Source: Bacillus licheniformis DSM 13 = ATCC 14580 (GTDB lineage: Bacteria > Bacillota > Bacilli > Bacillales > Bacillaceae). Taken from it: DNA of 64,000 nucleotides. The first letter of the stretch is position 1, and every line of letters starts with the position of its first letter. Positions 35,347 to 43,621 of this stretch are shown piece by piece. Made by a program: the position numbers and the translations under genes. The notes under the pieces were generated by a model. It worked only from the letters and a program-made list of their open reading frames with translations, was not told the origin of the DNA and did not search any database. Where the stretch lies: positions 3,618,501 to 3,682,500 of the forward strand of contig NC_006270.3 in assembly GCF_000011645.1 (NCBI RefSeq), read 5' to 3'.

Positions 35347-35351
35347 TACGG

Positions 35352-36317
35352 TCAACCTCCTATTTTTTGGTTGTTTTTCTCTCCAGCCATAAAAGCTTTC
35401 AATTGATCCCTTGACGGCAGACCGTCCATATCCCCCGGAGCCATGACGGCCAGCGCTCCGATCGCATTGGCCCTCTGAACTGCTTCTTCCAGCGGAAGTC
35501 CGTCTAAAAGGCCGCTGATCATGCCGACGGCAAAACCGTCGCCAGCGCCAACAGTATCAACAACCTTCTCCACCTGATAACCCGGCACATAACCTTCTTT
35601 TTCCGATGTCCTGTAATAAGCCCCTTCTTTTCCAAGCTTGATGACAATCACCTTGACCCCCTGCATTACATAATGTTTAGCGATATCCTCGGGAGAATTG
35701 CAGCCTGTCAGGAGTTTTCCTTCATTGATCCCCGGCAGAAACCAGTCTGCCTGCGCGGCGATTTCATTAATTGTATGAACCATTGTCTGCTGATCCGGCC
35801 AAAGCTGGAAGCGGAGATTCGGGTCAAACGAAATCGTCTTCCCGTCTTTTTTCATCTGGTGAACGGCGTGGCGGGCGAAGCCCCTCATTTCCCTTGAAAG
35901 TGCAGGAGGTATGCCCGTCACATGCATATGTTTGGCTTGCTTGAAATACTCTGCCGGGTAGTCATCAATGCTCATCGTGCTTGCGGCTGATCCGCTCCGA
36001 TAATATGTGACATCAGGGTCTCCGCTTTCAACCTTTGACTTGAGCAGTATGCCCGTCTGCCGGTCTGCGGTGCGTTTGACTTCAGAAATGTCGACGCCTT
36101 CTTTTTTCAATTCATTTAAAATAAAGGTTCCAAGCGAATCGGCGCCGACCTTGCTCATCCAGCCGACCCGAAAACCCAGGCGCGACAGTCCGACGGCAAC
36201 GTTTGTTTCCGCTCCGGCAAGAGCTTTGGAAAACGAAGACGCCTCATGCAGTCCGCCTGCTTCATTTGCGTAAAACATAGCCATCGATTCTCCGAAGGTC
36301 ATCACATCAAGCGACAT
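35352..36317 (-). CDS. kdgK: 2-keto-3-deoxygluconate kinase KdgK
   Basis: 321 residues, PfkB/ribokinase-family kinase that phosphorylates 2-keto-3-deoxygluconate. It begins [16 protein letters not shown], has [19 protein letters not shown] (PfkB signature 1) and the C-terminal [19 protein letters not shown] (signature 2 with the catalytic aspartate). It ends 3 bases before the kdgA ribosome site overlap; the stop TGA lies inside AGGAGGTTGA. Upstream at 36338 is a KdgR-type operator, so kdgKAT can be controlled apart from kdgR. Confidence 0.95.
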   Translation of the reverse strand: MSLDVMTFGESMAMFYANEAGGLHEASSFSKALAGAETNVAVGLSRLGFRVGWMSKVGADSLGTFILNELKKEGVDISEVKRTADRQTGILLKSKVESGDPDVTYYRSGSAASTMSIDDYPAEYFKQAKHMHVTGIPPALSREMRGFARHAVHQMKKDGKTISFDPNLRFQLWPDQQTMVHTINEIAAQADWFLPGINEGKLLTGCNSPEDIAKHYVMQGVKVIVIKLGKEGAYYRTSEKEGYVPGYQVEKVVDTVGAGDGFAVGMISGLLDGLPLEEAVQRANAIGALAVMAPGDMDGLPSRDQLKAFMAGEKNNQKIGG

Positions 36318-36337
36318 GATTTCACTCTCCTTTCAAA

Positions 36338-36353
36338 ATGGTACCGGTTTCAA
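36338..36353. promoter_or_regulatory. KdgR-type operator before kdgK
   Basis: On the minus strand TTGAAACCGGTACCAT, near-palindromic, 21 bases before the kdgK start. It shares TGAAACCG with the operators at 37462 and 37617. A hairpin GGAAACACTC/GAGTGTTTTCC (36366-36406) lies between kdgR and this site. Confidence 0.6.
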
Positions 36354-36419
36354 AAGCAGTTGCGGGAAAACACTCTCCCCTAAGTTTTCGGGTCCATGAG
36401 TGTTTCCGTTTGACAAGTT

Positions 36420-37436
36420 CTACAGCGACTGTCTGAGAACAAGCTCCGCCTCAAGCTGAATCGTCTGCGGGGCGCTTTCGTCTCCTTCAATCCGTTTGAT
36501 GATCCGCTCCATGGCGACCCTGCCCATTTCATGCGACGGCTGGGCGATGGTCGTAATGCCCGGACCGATCAATTTATACCATTCTGTATCATCAAATCCG
36601 GCAATTCCGACATCTTCCGGAATTGAAATGCCAAGCTCATAAAGGCAGCTGATGATTTTCAGCATCAGAAGCCCGTTGTTTCCAAGAATGGCTTTTTTCC
36701 CTTCTTTCATTTCCAAAAAGCTTTTGACGGACTGTAATAGAGATTCTTTGTCTTTGACGTCAGCCTCATATACGAGAGGGGTACCGCCGGCGTTTCGTTC
36801 CAGCGCGATTTCTGTATAGGCGGAGGCCCTTTCCTCCCTTGGACTGATTCCCTTAATCGGTTCGGTAAACAGACCGACCTGGGCATAGCCTTTGTCATAC
36901 ATGAGATTGACGATTTGACTTGTCACTTCGCGGTTGTTCGTTGTGACTGCATCGATCTTGAGCCCGGGCACTTTCCGGTCAACGAGCACAATCGATACAT
37001 CCTGGCTGATTAAATCCAAGAGCACATCGTTGTTCCTTCCCGTCGTATTAATAATCAGCCCTTCAATGTAATGCGCGTTCAGCTTGTGCAGCATCTCCCT
37101 TTCTTTCTCAGGACTGTTGTCCGTGTTGCAGACCATGATGCTGTATCCGTACTGATCGCAAACCTCTTCCACCCCTCTCAAGGTGGCTACTGAAAACGGG
37201 TTTGTAATATCGGCGACCAAAAATCCGATAACTTTGCTTTTTTTCACCTTCAGCCCCTGTGCCATCTGGCTTGGGCGGTAATTGAGCTCCTCGATCGCTT
37301 TTTTGATGCTTTTCACCTTTTTCGGTGAAATGGCATCAATCTTCCCGTTGATATAACGGGAAACCGTTGATTTTGATACGCCTGCATGTGCGGCGACTTC
37401 GTTGATGGTTACTTTCGCTGTTTGCTTATCCTTCAT
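36420..37436 (-). CDS. kdgR: LacI-family repressor KdgR
   Basis: 338 residues. An N-terminal helix-turn-helix (VTINEVAAHAGVSKSTVSRYING, here split over residues 9-31) and hinge are followed by a periplasmic-binding-like effector domain (VIGFLVADITNPF onwards). It probably represses the kdgRKAT and kduID units and is released by 2-keto-3-deoxygluconate or a related intermediate, as in B. subtilis. It diverges from kduI across a 255-base control region holding two operators, one of them just ahead of its own start. Confidence 0.93.
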   Translation of the reverse strand: MKDKQTAKVTINEVAAHAGVSKSTVSRYINGKIDAISPKKVKSIKKAIEELNYRPSQMAQGLKVKKSKVIGFLVADITNPFSVATLRGVEEVCDQYGYSIMVCNTDNSPEKEREMLHKLNAHYIEGLIINTTGRNNDVLLDLISQDVSIVLVDRKVPGLKIDAVTTNNREVTSQIVNLMYDKGYAQVGLFTEPIKGISPREERASAYTEIALERNAGGTPLVYEADVKDKESLLQSVKSFLEMKEGKKAILGNNGLLMLKIISCLYELGISIPEDVGIAGFDDTEWYKLIGPGITTIAQPSHEMGRVAMERIIKRIEGDESAPQTIQLEAELVLRQSL

Positions 37437-37461
37437 TCAAGTACTCCTATAACCTTATGAT

Positions 37462-37477
37462 TTGAAACCGATTTCAA
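37462..37477. promoter_or_regulatory. KdgR-type operator / cre before kdgR
   Basis: TTGAAACCGATTTCAA, 25 bases before the kdgR start. The inner 14 bases also match the CcpA cre consensus TGWAANCGNTNWCA at every position, so it could serve autoregulation, carbon catabolite repression or both. A TATAAA -10-like hexamer lies next to it on the minus strand. Confidence 0.65.
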
Positions 37478-37581
37478 AAACTTTATACCACCAGCATATC
37501 ACATCATTTAAAATTTGGAAGAGTCTTTTTTAATATTTCAGCATTGTCCTTTACAATATTCAGAAAAAAGTGAAAAGACTG

Positions 37582-37610
37582 TTGACGCTTTCCATTATTT
37601 ACTTTAAAAT
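37582..37610 (+). promoter_or_regulatory. SigA promoter of kduID
   Basis: TTGACG (37582-37587), 17 bases, TAAAAT (37605-37610), about 80 bases before kduI. Confidence 0.75.
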
Positions 37611-37616
37611 TCATGT

Positions 37617-37632
37617 TTGAAACCGTTACCAA
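37617..37632. promoter_or_regulatory. KdgR-type operator before kduI
   Basis: TTGAAACCGTTACCAA lies six bases after the kduI -10 hexamer, over the expected transcription start, ideal for repression. It differs from a perfect cre at one position. Confidence 0.7.
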
Positions 37633-37691
37633 AAACTTTTGGCACTTCATTCAAGTCAGTCTAAAAACGTCCAATTCAAGGAGGAGAAGGT

Positions 37692-38519
37692 ATGGAAAAT
37701 CGTTATTCTGTTCATCCAGAACAAGCGAAACGATTCACAACCGCAGAGCTTCGCGAGCATTTTTTAATAGAGTCATTGTTTGTTGAAAACAAACTGAATA
37801 TGTTTTATTCGCATGAAGACAGGGTCGTGATCGGCGGAGCCGTTCCAGTAAAGGAGTCCATAGCGCTCGATGCCGGCGATTTTTTAAAAACGGACTATTT
37901 CCTAGAACGGCGCGAAATCGGGATTGTGAATGTCGGCAAGCCCGGTGCGGTTAAAGTCGGTGATGAAGAATACGTACTGGAGCACAAAGACTTTCTGTAT
38001 ATCGGCCTGGGAAATAAAGACGTTTTCTTCTCAAGCTTGAATGAAGGCGGGGCCAAATTTTATTTCATCTCGGCGACGGCACACCAAAAGTATCCGGTGC
38101 AAAAAGCTTCTCTTTCAGAGCTCCCATACGATCATTTAGGAGAAGAAGCCTCTTCAAATGTTCGTAATCTATACAAAGTGATTCATGCAGACGGCATTCA
38201 AAGCTGCCAGCTGATGATGGGCATTACGTTTCTTGAACCTAATAACACATGGAACACAATGCCTGCGCATGTCCACGACCGGCGGATGGAGGTTTACCTG
38301 TATCTTGATCTTGCTGAGGATGCAAAGGTGTTTCATTTCATGGGCGAACCGACGGAGACCCGGCATCTTGTCGTCGGGAACGAACAGGCTGTCATTTCAC
38401 CCGCGTGGTCTGTCCACTCGGGCTCCGGCACATCCAACTACTGCTTTATATGGGCGATGGCCGGAGAAAACTACACATTTAAGGACATGGATGCTGTCCC
38501 GATGAATGTCATTCGGTAA
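37692..38519 (+). CDS. kduI: 5-keto-4-deoxyuronate isomerase KduI
   Basis: 275 residues, cupin-fold zinc enzyme that converts 5-keto-4-deoxyuronate to 3-deoxy-D-glycero-2,5-hexodiulosonate in pectin breakdown. Motifs are VHPEQAKRFTTAELREHFLIE at the start (shown shortened), DFLYIGLGNKDVFF, and the metal site with NTMPAHVHDRRMEVYLYLDL near residue 195-210. GGAGGAGAAGG precedes the ATG. The cytosolic enzyme feeds KduD, whose gene begins 15 bases downstream. Confidence 0.95.
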   Translation: MENRYSVHPEQAKRFTTAELREHFLIESLFVENKLNMFYSHEDRVVIGGAVPVKESIALDAGDFLKTDYFLERREIGIVNVGKPGAVKVGDEEYVLEHKDFLYIGLGNKDVFFSSLNEGGAKFYFISATAHQKYPVQKASLSELPYDHLGEEASSNVRNLYKVIHADGIQSCQLMMGITFLEPNNTWNTMPAHVHDRRMEVYLYLDLAEDAKVFHFMGEPTETRHLVVGNEQAVISPAWSVHSGSGTSNYCFIWAMAGENYTFKDMDAVPMNVIR

Positions 38520-38534
38520 GGACGTGAACGTGAG

Positions 38535-39299
38535 ATGGGATATCTTGAATCGTATTTTTCACTTGAAGGCAAAACGGCGCTTGTCACAGGCCCGGGAACG
38601 GGAATCGGCAAAGGGATTGCCGAAGCGCTGGCAAAAGCGGGAGCGGATATCATCGGCACTTCGCATACGAGCGGACTTGATGAAACAAAGCGGCTGATCG
38701 AAGAAGCCGGCAGAACGTTTACTTCTTATCAGCTTGATATGGGCAACCTTGACGAGGTCGAGGCTTTTGCAAAAGAGGTGCCTGACCGCCATCAAATTGA
38801 TATTCTCGTTAACAACGCCGGGACGATCCGCAGAGAAAAAGCGGCTGATTTTTCCCGGGAGAACTGGGAAGCGGTGATCAATGTCAATTTGAACAGCTTA
38901 TTTTTGCTGACGCAGGCTATCGGCCGGCAGATGATTGAGCGAAAGCAAGGGAAAATCATCAATATTGCCTCTCTTCTTTCATTTCAAGGAGGCATTCTTG
39001 TCCCTGCATATACGGCAAGCAAACATGCAGTAGCCGGATTGACGAAGTCTTTTGCCAATGAATGGGCGGCTTATAATGTCCAGGTCAATGCGATTGCTCC
39101 GGGCTATATCGCGACGAACAATACAAAGCAGATCCGCGACGATCAAAACCGCAATGCCGAAATCTTAAAACGGATTCCGGCCGAGCGCTGGGGTCAGCCG
39201 GATGACATTGCCGGCGCCGCCGTATTCCTTTCGTCGCCGGCATCCGATTATGTGAATGGACATGTGTTAGCCGTCGATGGCGGATGGCTGGCAAGGTAA
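38535..39299 (+). CDS. kduD: 2-deoxy-D-gluconate 3-dehydrogenase KduD
   Basis: 254 residues, short-chain dehydrogenase. The NAD-binding GPGTGIGKGIAEAL motif is near residue 20, NNAGTIRR near 90, catalytic serine in IASLLSF and YTASKHAVAG (YxxxK) near 155. The C-terminal LAVDGGWLAR ending is typical. It reduces the diketone made by KduI to 2-keto-3-deoxygluconate, which KdgK and KdgA then process. The pair forms an operon closed by a terminator at 39307. Confidence 0.94.
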   Translation: MGYLESYFSLEGKTALVTGPGTGIGKGIAEALAKAGADIIGTSHTSGLDETKRLIEEAGRTFTSYQLDMGNLDEVEAFAKEVPDRHQIDILVNNAGTIRREKAADFSRENWEAVINVNLNSLFLLTQAIGRQMIERKQGKIINIASLLSFQGGILVPAYTASKHAVAGLTKSFANEWAAYNVQVNAIAPGYIATNNTKQIRDDQNRNAEILKRIPAERWGQPDDIAGAAVFLSSPASDYVNGHVLAVDGGWLAR

Positions 39300-39306
39300 T
39301 GCGAGG

Positions 39307-39335
39307 AAAAGGCTGCCGGTAGCTCGGCAGCCTTT
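39307..39335. terminator. Terminator between kduD and the dehydrogenase gene
   Basis: AAAAGGCTGCCG and CGGCAGCCTTT around a six-base loop, usable from both convergent genes. Confidence 0.85.
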
Positions 39336-39342
39336 ATCATCG

Positions 39343-40476
39343 CTATGGCTTCAAAATTACTTTAATGCAATCATCTTCATGGTCGTTGAACAAATGATAA
39401 GCGCGGCCGGCTTCTTCAAGCGGAAGCTGGTGCGTAATGATTTCCTTCGGATCAAATTGATTCTCTTCGATCTTCTTGTAAATCTCCGGCATCAAATGGA
39501 TGACCGGAGCCTGCCCCATTTTTAGCGTAACATTTCTGGAAAAGAATGCGCCGAGCGGAAACATATTGTAATTGCTTCCATATACCCCCGTAATCTGTAC
39601 GGTTCCGCACTTTCTGACCGCCTTTGTAGAAATTTGAATCGGTCCGAGCGTGCCGCCCTGAAGCTTCAGTTTTTGCTCCAGATACTCAAGCGGAGATTTT
39701 TTGCCGTCCATCCCTACGCAGTCGATCACGACATCCGCCCCGCCTTTTGTAATCTCCTTTAAATGCTCGCCCATATCAGGATATTTTGTAAAGTCAAATA
39801 CTTCAACGCGGTTTAATGCCTCAGCCTGCTTTAGGCGGTAGTCCAAGTAGTCTACTGCAATGACCCGCTTCGCCCCTTCCATCCAGGCAAACTTCTGCGC
39901 CATTAATCCAACCGGCCCGCAGCCGAGCACAATGACAGTGTCCCCTTTTTTGACGCCTGCGTGAAGCACGCTCCAATACGCGGTTGGGAGGACATCTGAT
40001 AAAAACAGAAGCGACTCGTCCTCCATCTCGCATGATTCAGGAATGACAAACGGCGTGAAATTGCCAAACGGCACTTTTAAATATTCAGCCTGTCCGCCAG
40101 GGTGATTCCCGAATTTTTCCGAGTAGCCAAAATACCCGCCTGAATCATAATGGGGATTGGCATTGTCGCACTGGCTTTCCAGCTTGTTTTCGCAATAAAA
40201 GCAATGTCCGCAGGCAACGGTAAACGGGATGACAACCCGGTCTCCTTTTTTCACTTTTGTTACATCAGGTCCTGTTTCTTCTACAATTCCCATCGGTTCA
40301 TGGCCGAGCTGGAAGCCTTTTGGAAGAGGGAAATTCCCTTGATAAAGATGGAGATCCGAACCGCAAATCGCGGTAGAAGTAATTCTGACAACGATATCAT
40401 CGCTTTTTTCAATTTTGGCATCCTCCACCTGGCTGACTTCAACATGCTGAGGCCCTTGAAACGTTACGGCTTTCAA
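39343..40476 (-). CDS. Zinc-type alcohol dehydrogenase, AdhB-like
   Basis: 377 residues, medium-chain zinc dehydrogenase of the formaldehyde/AdhB-like subgroup. The catalytic zinc site is formed by ICGSDLHLYQG near residue 40 and GHEPMGIVEE. The structural zinc loop is ACGHCFYCENKLESQC, and the NAD site is VLGCGPVGLMAQKFAW near 185. An insertion around SSDV-type LLFLSDVLPTAYWSVL is typical of this subgroup. The substrate is unknown; B. subtilis AdhB is the closest relative I can name. It is cytosolic. No clear operon partner: convergent with kduD and divergent from the small gene at 40618. Confidence 0.88.
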   Translation of the reverse strand: MKAVTFQGPQHVEVSQVEDAKIEKSDDIVVRITSTAICGSDLHLYQGNFPLPKGFQLGHEPMGIVEETGPDVTKVKKGDRVVIPFTVACGHCFYCENKLESQCDNANPHYDSGGYFGYSEKFGNHPGGQAEYLKVPFGNFTPFVIPESCEMEDESLLFLSDVLPTAYWSVLHAGVKKGDTVIVLGCGPVGLMAQKFAWMEGAKRVIAVDYLDYRLKQAEALNRVEVFDFTKYPDMGEHLKEITKGGADVVIDCVGMDGKKSPLEYLEQKLKLQGGTLGPIQISTKAVRKCGTVQITGVYGSNYNMFPLGAFFSRNVTLKMGQAPVIHLMPEIYKKIEENQFDPKEIITHQLPLEEAGRAYHLFNDHEDDCIKVILKP

Positions 40477-40617
40477 ATCGTCACACTCCCATTATCGTTC
40501 AGTTGACTTTAGTGTGAGATAAACCCGGGTTCTTATTCAGTTTTTTAAACAAACGTTTCATTAGCCGTCATGTAGAACGGCCATGATTCATACATAGAAG
40601 AAAACGGAGGTGTTGGG

Positions 40618-40755
40618 ATGCTGCTGCAAATACTGGTCGGAGGACTGGTTGTTTTCATTATTTTTTTTCTCGTGTTTCGGGCAATCAGAACGGGCAATCT
40701 GCCGCGCCATGACGATTCGCAGCCAGGAGACGGAGAGAACAGAGATCAGCCATGA
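40618..40755 (+). CDS. 45-residue single-span membrane peptide
   Basis: MLLQILVGGLVVFIIFF begins a 45-residue frame: one hydrophobic span (about 3-20) followed by a polar, charged tail ending GENRDQP. A strong ribosome site GGAGGTG stands seven bases before the ATG and a terminator hairpin (40775-40804) follows 20 bases after the stop. This gives it the full layout of a real small gene. I do not recognise the family. It overlaps only the frameshifted tail of the opposite ywtG gene. Confidence 0.6.
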   Translation: MLLQILVGGLVVFIIFFLVFRAIRTGNLPRHDDSQPGDGENRDQP

Positions 40756-42182
40756 TCGGCCGGCCTCTTCACACAAAAAAGGATGGGGCCTTGCCCATCC
40801 TTTTGCCTATCGTTCAACCGGCTGTGTGTCAGTTGCCGTGATTCCGCGGTGCTTGTCCCGCAAATCCTGCTCGATCTCTTCCAGACTTTTCCTTTTGTTT
40901 CTGTTACTTTAAAGAAGACGAACAGGAAGGCCGCGATTCCAATGGCCGCATAGCACAGAAACAGGTAACTGATGCCCATCGCTTCCATGAGGACCGGAAA
41001 ACTCAAAGTCACAATTAAGTTCCCTGCATGGAGCATTAAAGTCGATACTCCGGTTCCTATCCCTCTGACATGAAGGGGGAACAGCTCAGGCAGCATCACC
41101 CAGACGATCGGCCCCCAGCTGACGGCAAATACGACGATGAACACACCTAAGCAGATGACAGTCGTCCATGCCGCACCAGAGGTATTGCCGAAAAAGAGAT
41201 TAGAAAAAGAAAGCACGATCAAACTGATGACCATTCCGGCATTTCCAAATAATAAAAGCGGCTTCCGGCCAATCCTGTCAATGAAGCGGATCGCCACAAG
41301 CGTCATCAGGACATTGACCGTTCCGATGCCGACTGTCCCTAAAATGGCCGCCGAATCTTCAAATCCGACATTCGTAAACGTTTTTGGGGCATAGTAAATA
41401 ATCGTGTTGGTTCCAATAAATTGCTGCAGAAATGCCAGTCCGACCCCTGCGATTAACGCCGGGCGCACCCACGGTTCCAGCAGCTCTTTCAAGCCCCCCT
41501 GGTCCTGCTTTTCCGCTTCCTTAATTTCTTTGACTTCCTGATCGACCCGCTCTCCTCCTCTCATCTTTGACAAAACCCGCCTTGCTTTCTCTTCTTTTCC
41601 TTTTGTTAAGAGCCAGCGCGGGCTTTCCGGCATGAAAAAGATACCGATTAAAAGGCCGATTGACGGAATAAGGGCCAATCCCAGCATCCAGCGCCATGCG
41701 CCTGCATCACTAAATGCATAGTTGATCAAATAAGAGAGCAGAATCCCGATCGTAATCATCAGCTGATTTAATGAAGAAAGCGCGCCCCGGGATTCCTTCG
41801 GAGCAAGCTCTGAAAGGTACAAAGGAACGATGGTCGTTGAACAGCCGACTGCAAGGCCGAGCACGATCCTGAAAGCCACCATATATTCCGTGCTTGGCGC
41901 CAGGGCCGTTCCGAGCCCCCCGATGCAATACAGCACAGCCGCTGACATAATCGCCCTTCTTCGGCCGAAGCGGTCTGTCAGCCTGCCTGACAAACCCGAT
42001 CCGAAAATCGCCCCGATTAATATTGCGCTGACAACCAGCCCTTCTGTAAAGGCATTGAGCCCAAGTTCATCTTTCATAAACAAAATCGCCCCGGAAATGA
42101 CGCCTGTATCATAACCGTAGAGCACACCGCCCAAGGCTCCAAAAAAATAAAGCCAGGCATTCGATCTTTTTCCCTTCATCAC
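40746..42182 (-). CDS. ywtG: Sugar-porter MFS transporter YwtG, frameshifted 3' end
   Basis: 478 codons as it stands, with 12 membrane spans and sugar-porter motifs DRFGRRR, PESPRWLL and ETKGK. After the family motif TETKGK the reading frame changes: the T run at 40887-40890 appears one base short. Adding one base gives SLEEIEQDLRDKHRG and a stop at 40807, 458 residues in all, right before the terminator. As written the frame runs through the terminator and into the small gene on the other strand. Core transport regions are intact, so function may survive. GTG at 42182 or ATG at 42179 follow AGGAGG. Probably a proton-linked sugar or polyol importer. It may be a real mutation or a sequence error. 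Confidence 0.88.
   Translation of the reverse strand: MMKGKRSNAWLYFFGALGGVLYGYDTGVISGAILFMKDELGLNAFTEGLVVSAILIGAIFGSGLSGRLTDRFGRRRAIMSAAVLYCIGGLGTALAPSTEYMVAFRIVLGLAVGCSTTIVPLYLSELAPKESRGALSSLNQLMITIGILLSYLINYAFSDAGAWRWMLGLALIPSIGLLIGIFFMPESPRWLLTKGKEEKARRVLSKMRGGERVDQEVKEIKEAEKQDQGGLKELLEPWVRPALIAGVGLAFLQQFIGTNTIIYYAPKTFTNVGFEDSAAILGTVGIGTVNVLMTLVAIRFIDRIGRKPLLLFGNAGMVISLIVLSFSNLFFGNTSGAAWTTVICLGVFIVVFAVSWGPIVWVMLPELFPLHVRGIGTGVSTLMLHAGNLIVTLSFPVLMEAMGISYLFLCYAAIGIAAFLFVFFKVTETKGKVWKRSSRICGTSTAESRQLTHSRLNDRQKDGQGPILFCVKRPADHG
40775..40804. terminator. Terminator between the small gene and ywtG
   Basis: AAAAGGATGGG and CCCATCCTTTT around a six-base loop, with T runs on both sides. It follows both the small plus-strand gene and the unshifted ywtG stop at 40807. 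Confidence 0.85.
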
Positions 42183-42475
42183 AGTATATCCTCCTCCAAG
42201 GCTCGTCTTTTAACCTTTAACCTTGTCTTGCTTTCTTCAAACCTCTAGAAACTCGGAGTACCATTAAAAGGAATTTAAAAATATGAAACATTTTATCTGT
42301 TATATCGTCTTATTATAGGCGGCAAAATGATCAGTCCCGCGGAATTTCCAGAGAATCCCCATATGCAAAACAGCAAATATATTGTAAAATCCAAGATTGG
42401 GAAACTATTTTTTATTAAAATTTAGACTTATTCAACAATTGTACGTTTCAATATAAATAAAAGAGGAGCTTATAC

Positions 42476-43432
42476 ATGCTACGATCGCAGCGAACGAAGA
42501 AAAAGAGACTAAGAAAATGGGTGAAATACTCACTGTTTTTCATTGCCTTAATCCTGACGGCGACGGCAGCCGCAGGCGGCTATGCGTACTATAAAGTGGC
42601 GAACGCCTCCAAAGATGCGCAAGTCACCCTTTCCAGAGGTGAACAGTCCGTCAAGCGGATTAAAGAGTTCAACCCTAAAAAAGATAACTTCTCCATCCTG
42701 TTGATGGGGATTGATGCCCGTCCCGGACAAAGCATGGACAAAGAACGAAGCGATGCGATGGTTCTTGCCACGTTCAACAGAAAAGACAAATCGGTGAAAC
42801 TATTGAGCATCCCGCGGGATTCCTATGTCAACATCCCCGGACGCGGCTACGATAAAATAACGCATGCCCACTCATTAGGCGGGCGCGACCTTAGTACAGA
42901 AACCGTCGAAAACCTGCTCGACATTCCGGTTGATTACGTCATGGAAGCCAATTTTTCAGCTTTCAAGGAAGTAGTTGATGAACTCGGCGGTGTACCGATC
43001 ACGATCAAAGAAGACTATATTGTCCGGCAGATTAAAAAGGATACGAAAGGCAAAGTCAACCTTCAAACAGGCGAGCAGACGCTGGGCGGAGAAGAAGCCC
43101 TCGCTTATGTAAGAACGAGAAAAGCCGATACGGACTTGAAGCGCGGCGAGCGCCAGATGGAAGTCATCAAATCGATTATCAACAAATCCAAATCGCTTAC
43201 TTCCATTCCGGCTTACGACGATATCCTTGATACAGTCGGAAAGAACGTATCGATGAACTTGTCGCTGAATGATGCAATCGGACTGATCCCGTTTATGACG
43301 TCCATTCAAACGGTCGATACCCTTCAATTGAAAGGGAGCGATTATCAACCGGGCAAAGTCTACTATTTCCAGCTTGATCAGGAAAACCTCAACGAAATTA
43401 AGCAGGAATTAAAACAGCAGTTAGATGTATAA
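42476..43432 (+). CDS. tagT: LCP ligase TagT (YwtF)
   Basis: 318 residues, LytR-CpsA-Psr family. A basic N-terminus and one membrane anchor (about 18-40) precede the extracellular LCP domain with ILLMGIDARPGQSMDKERSD, KLLSIPRDSYVNI, VDELGGVPI and EEALAYVRTRKADTDLKRGER, including the arginines that bind the lipid pyrophosphate. It attaches teichoic acid to peptidoglycan, overlapping with TagU in this window. AGAGGAG precedes the ATG. It is followed by its own terminator and lies beside ywtE as in B. subtilis. Confidence 0.94.
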   Translation: MLRSQRTKKKRLRKWVKYSLFFIALILTATAAAGGYAYYKVANASKDAQVTLSRGEQSVKRIKEFNPKKDNFSILLMGIDARPGQSMDKERSDAMVLATFNRKDKSVKLLSIPRDSYVNIPGRGYDKITHAHSLGGRDLSTETVENLLDIPVDYVMEANFSAFKEVVDELGGVPITIKEDYIVRQIKKDTKGKVNLQTGEQTLGGEEALAYVRTRKADTDLKRGERQMEVIKSIINKSKSLTSIPAYDDILDTVGKNVSMNLSLNDAIGLIPFMTSIQTVDTLQLKGSDYQPGKVYYFQLDQENLNEIKQELKQQLDV

Positions 43433-43435
43433 TTA

Positions 43436-43466
43436 GAAAAAGGATGAATCATATTCATCCTTTTTC
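43436..43466 (+). terminator. Terminator of tagT
   Basis: GAAAAAGGATGAAT and ATTCATCCTTTTTC, a perfect 14-base stem with a three-base loop, directly after the stop. Confidence 0.85.
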
Positions 43467-43563
43467 TGTTTTAATGAAACTCAATATTTACTATTGAAAA
43501 AATCTAAATTTAGGTTTAGCCTTTTACATAACATGTCTTTTTAGGGAATACTGCCGAAGAGAG

Positions 43564-43588
43564 CTGTTTTTCGCCTCCCGAAAAACGG
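43564..43588 (+). other. Stem-loop in the ywtE leader
   Basis: CTGTTTTTCG (43564-43573) pairs with CGAAAAACGG (43579-43588) across a five-base loop, with partial outer pairing of GAGAGC-like and GCTCTT sequences. It ends 13 bases before the AGGAGG site of ywtE and has no following T run. A role in RNA stability or translation is possible but unproven. Confidence 0.4.
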
Positions 43589-43621
43589 CAAACTGCTCTT
43601 ACAGGAGGTTATCTTTACATA

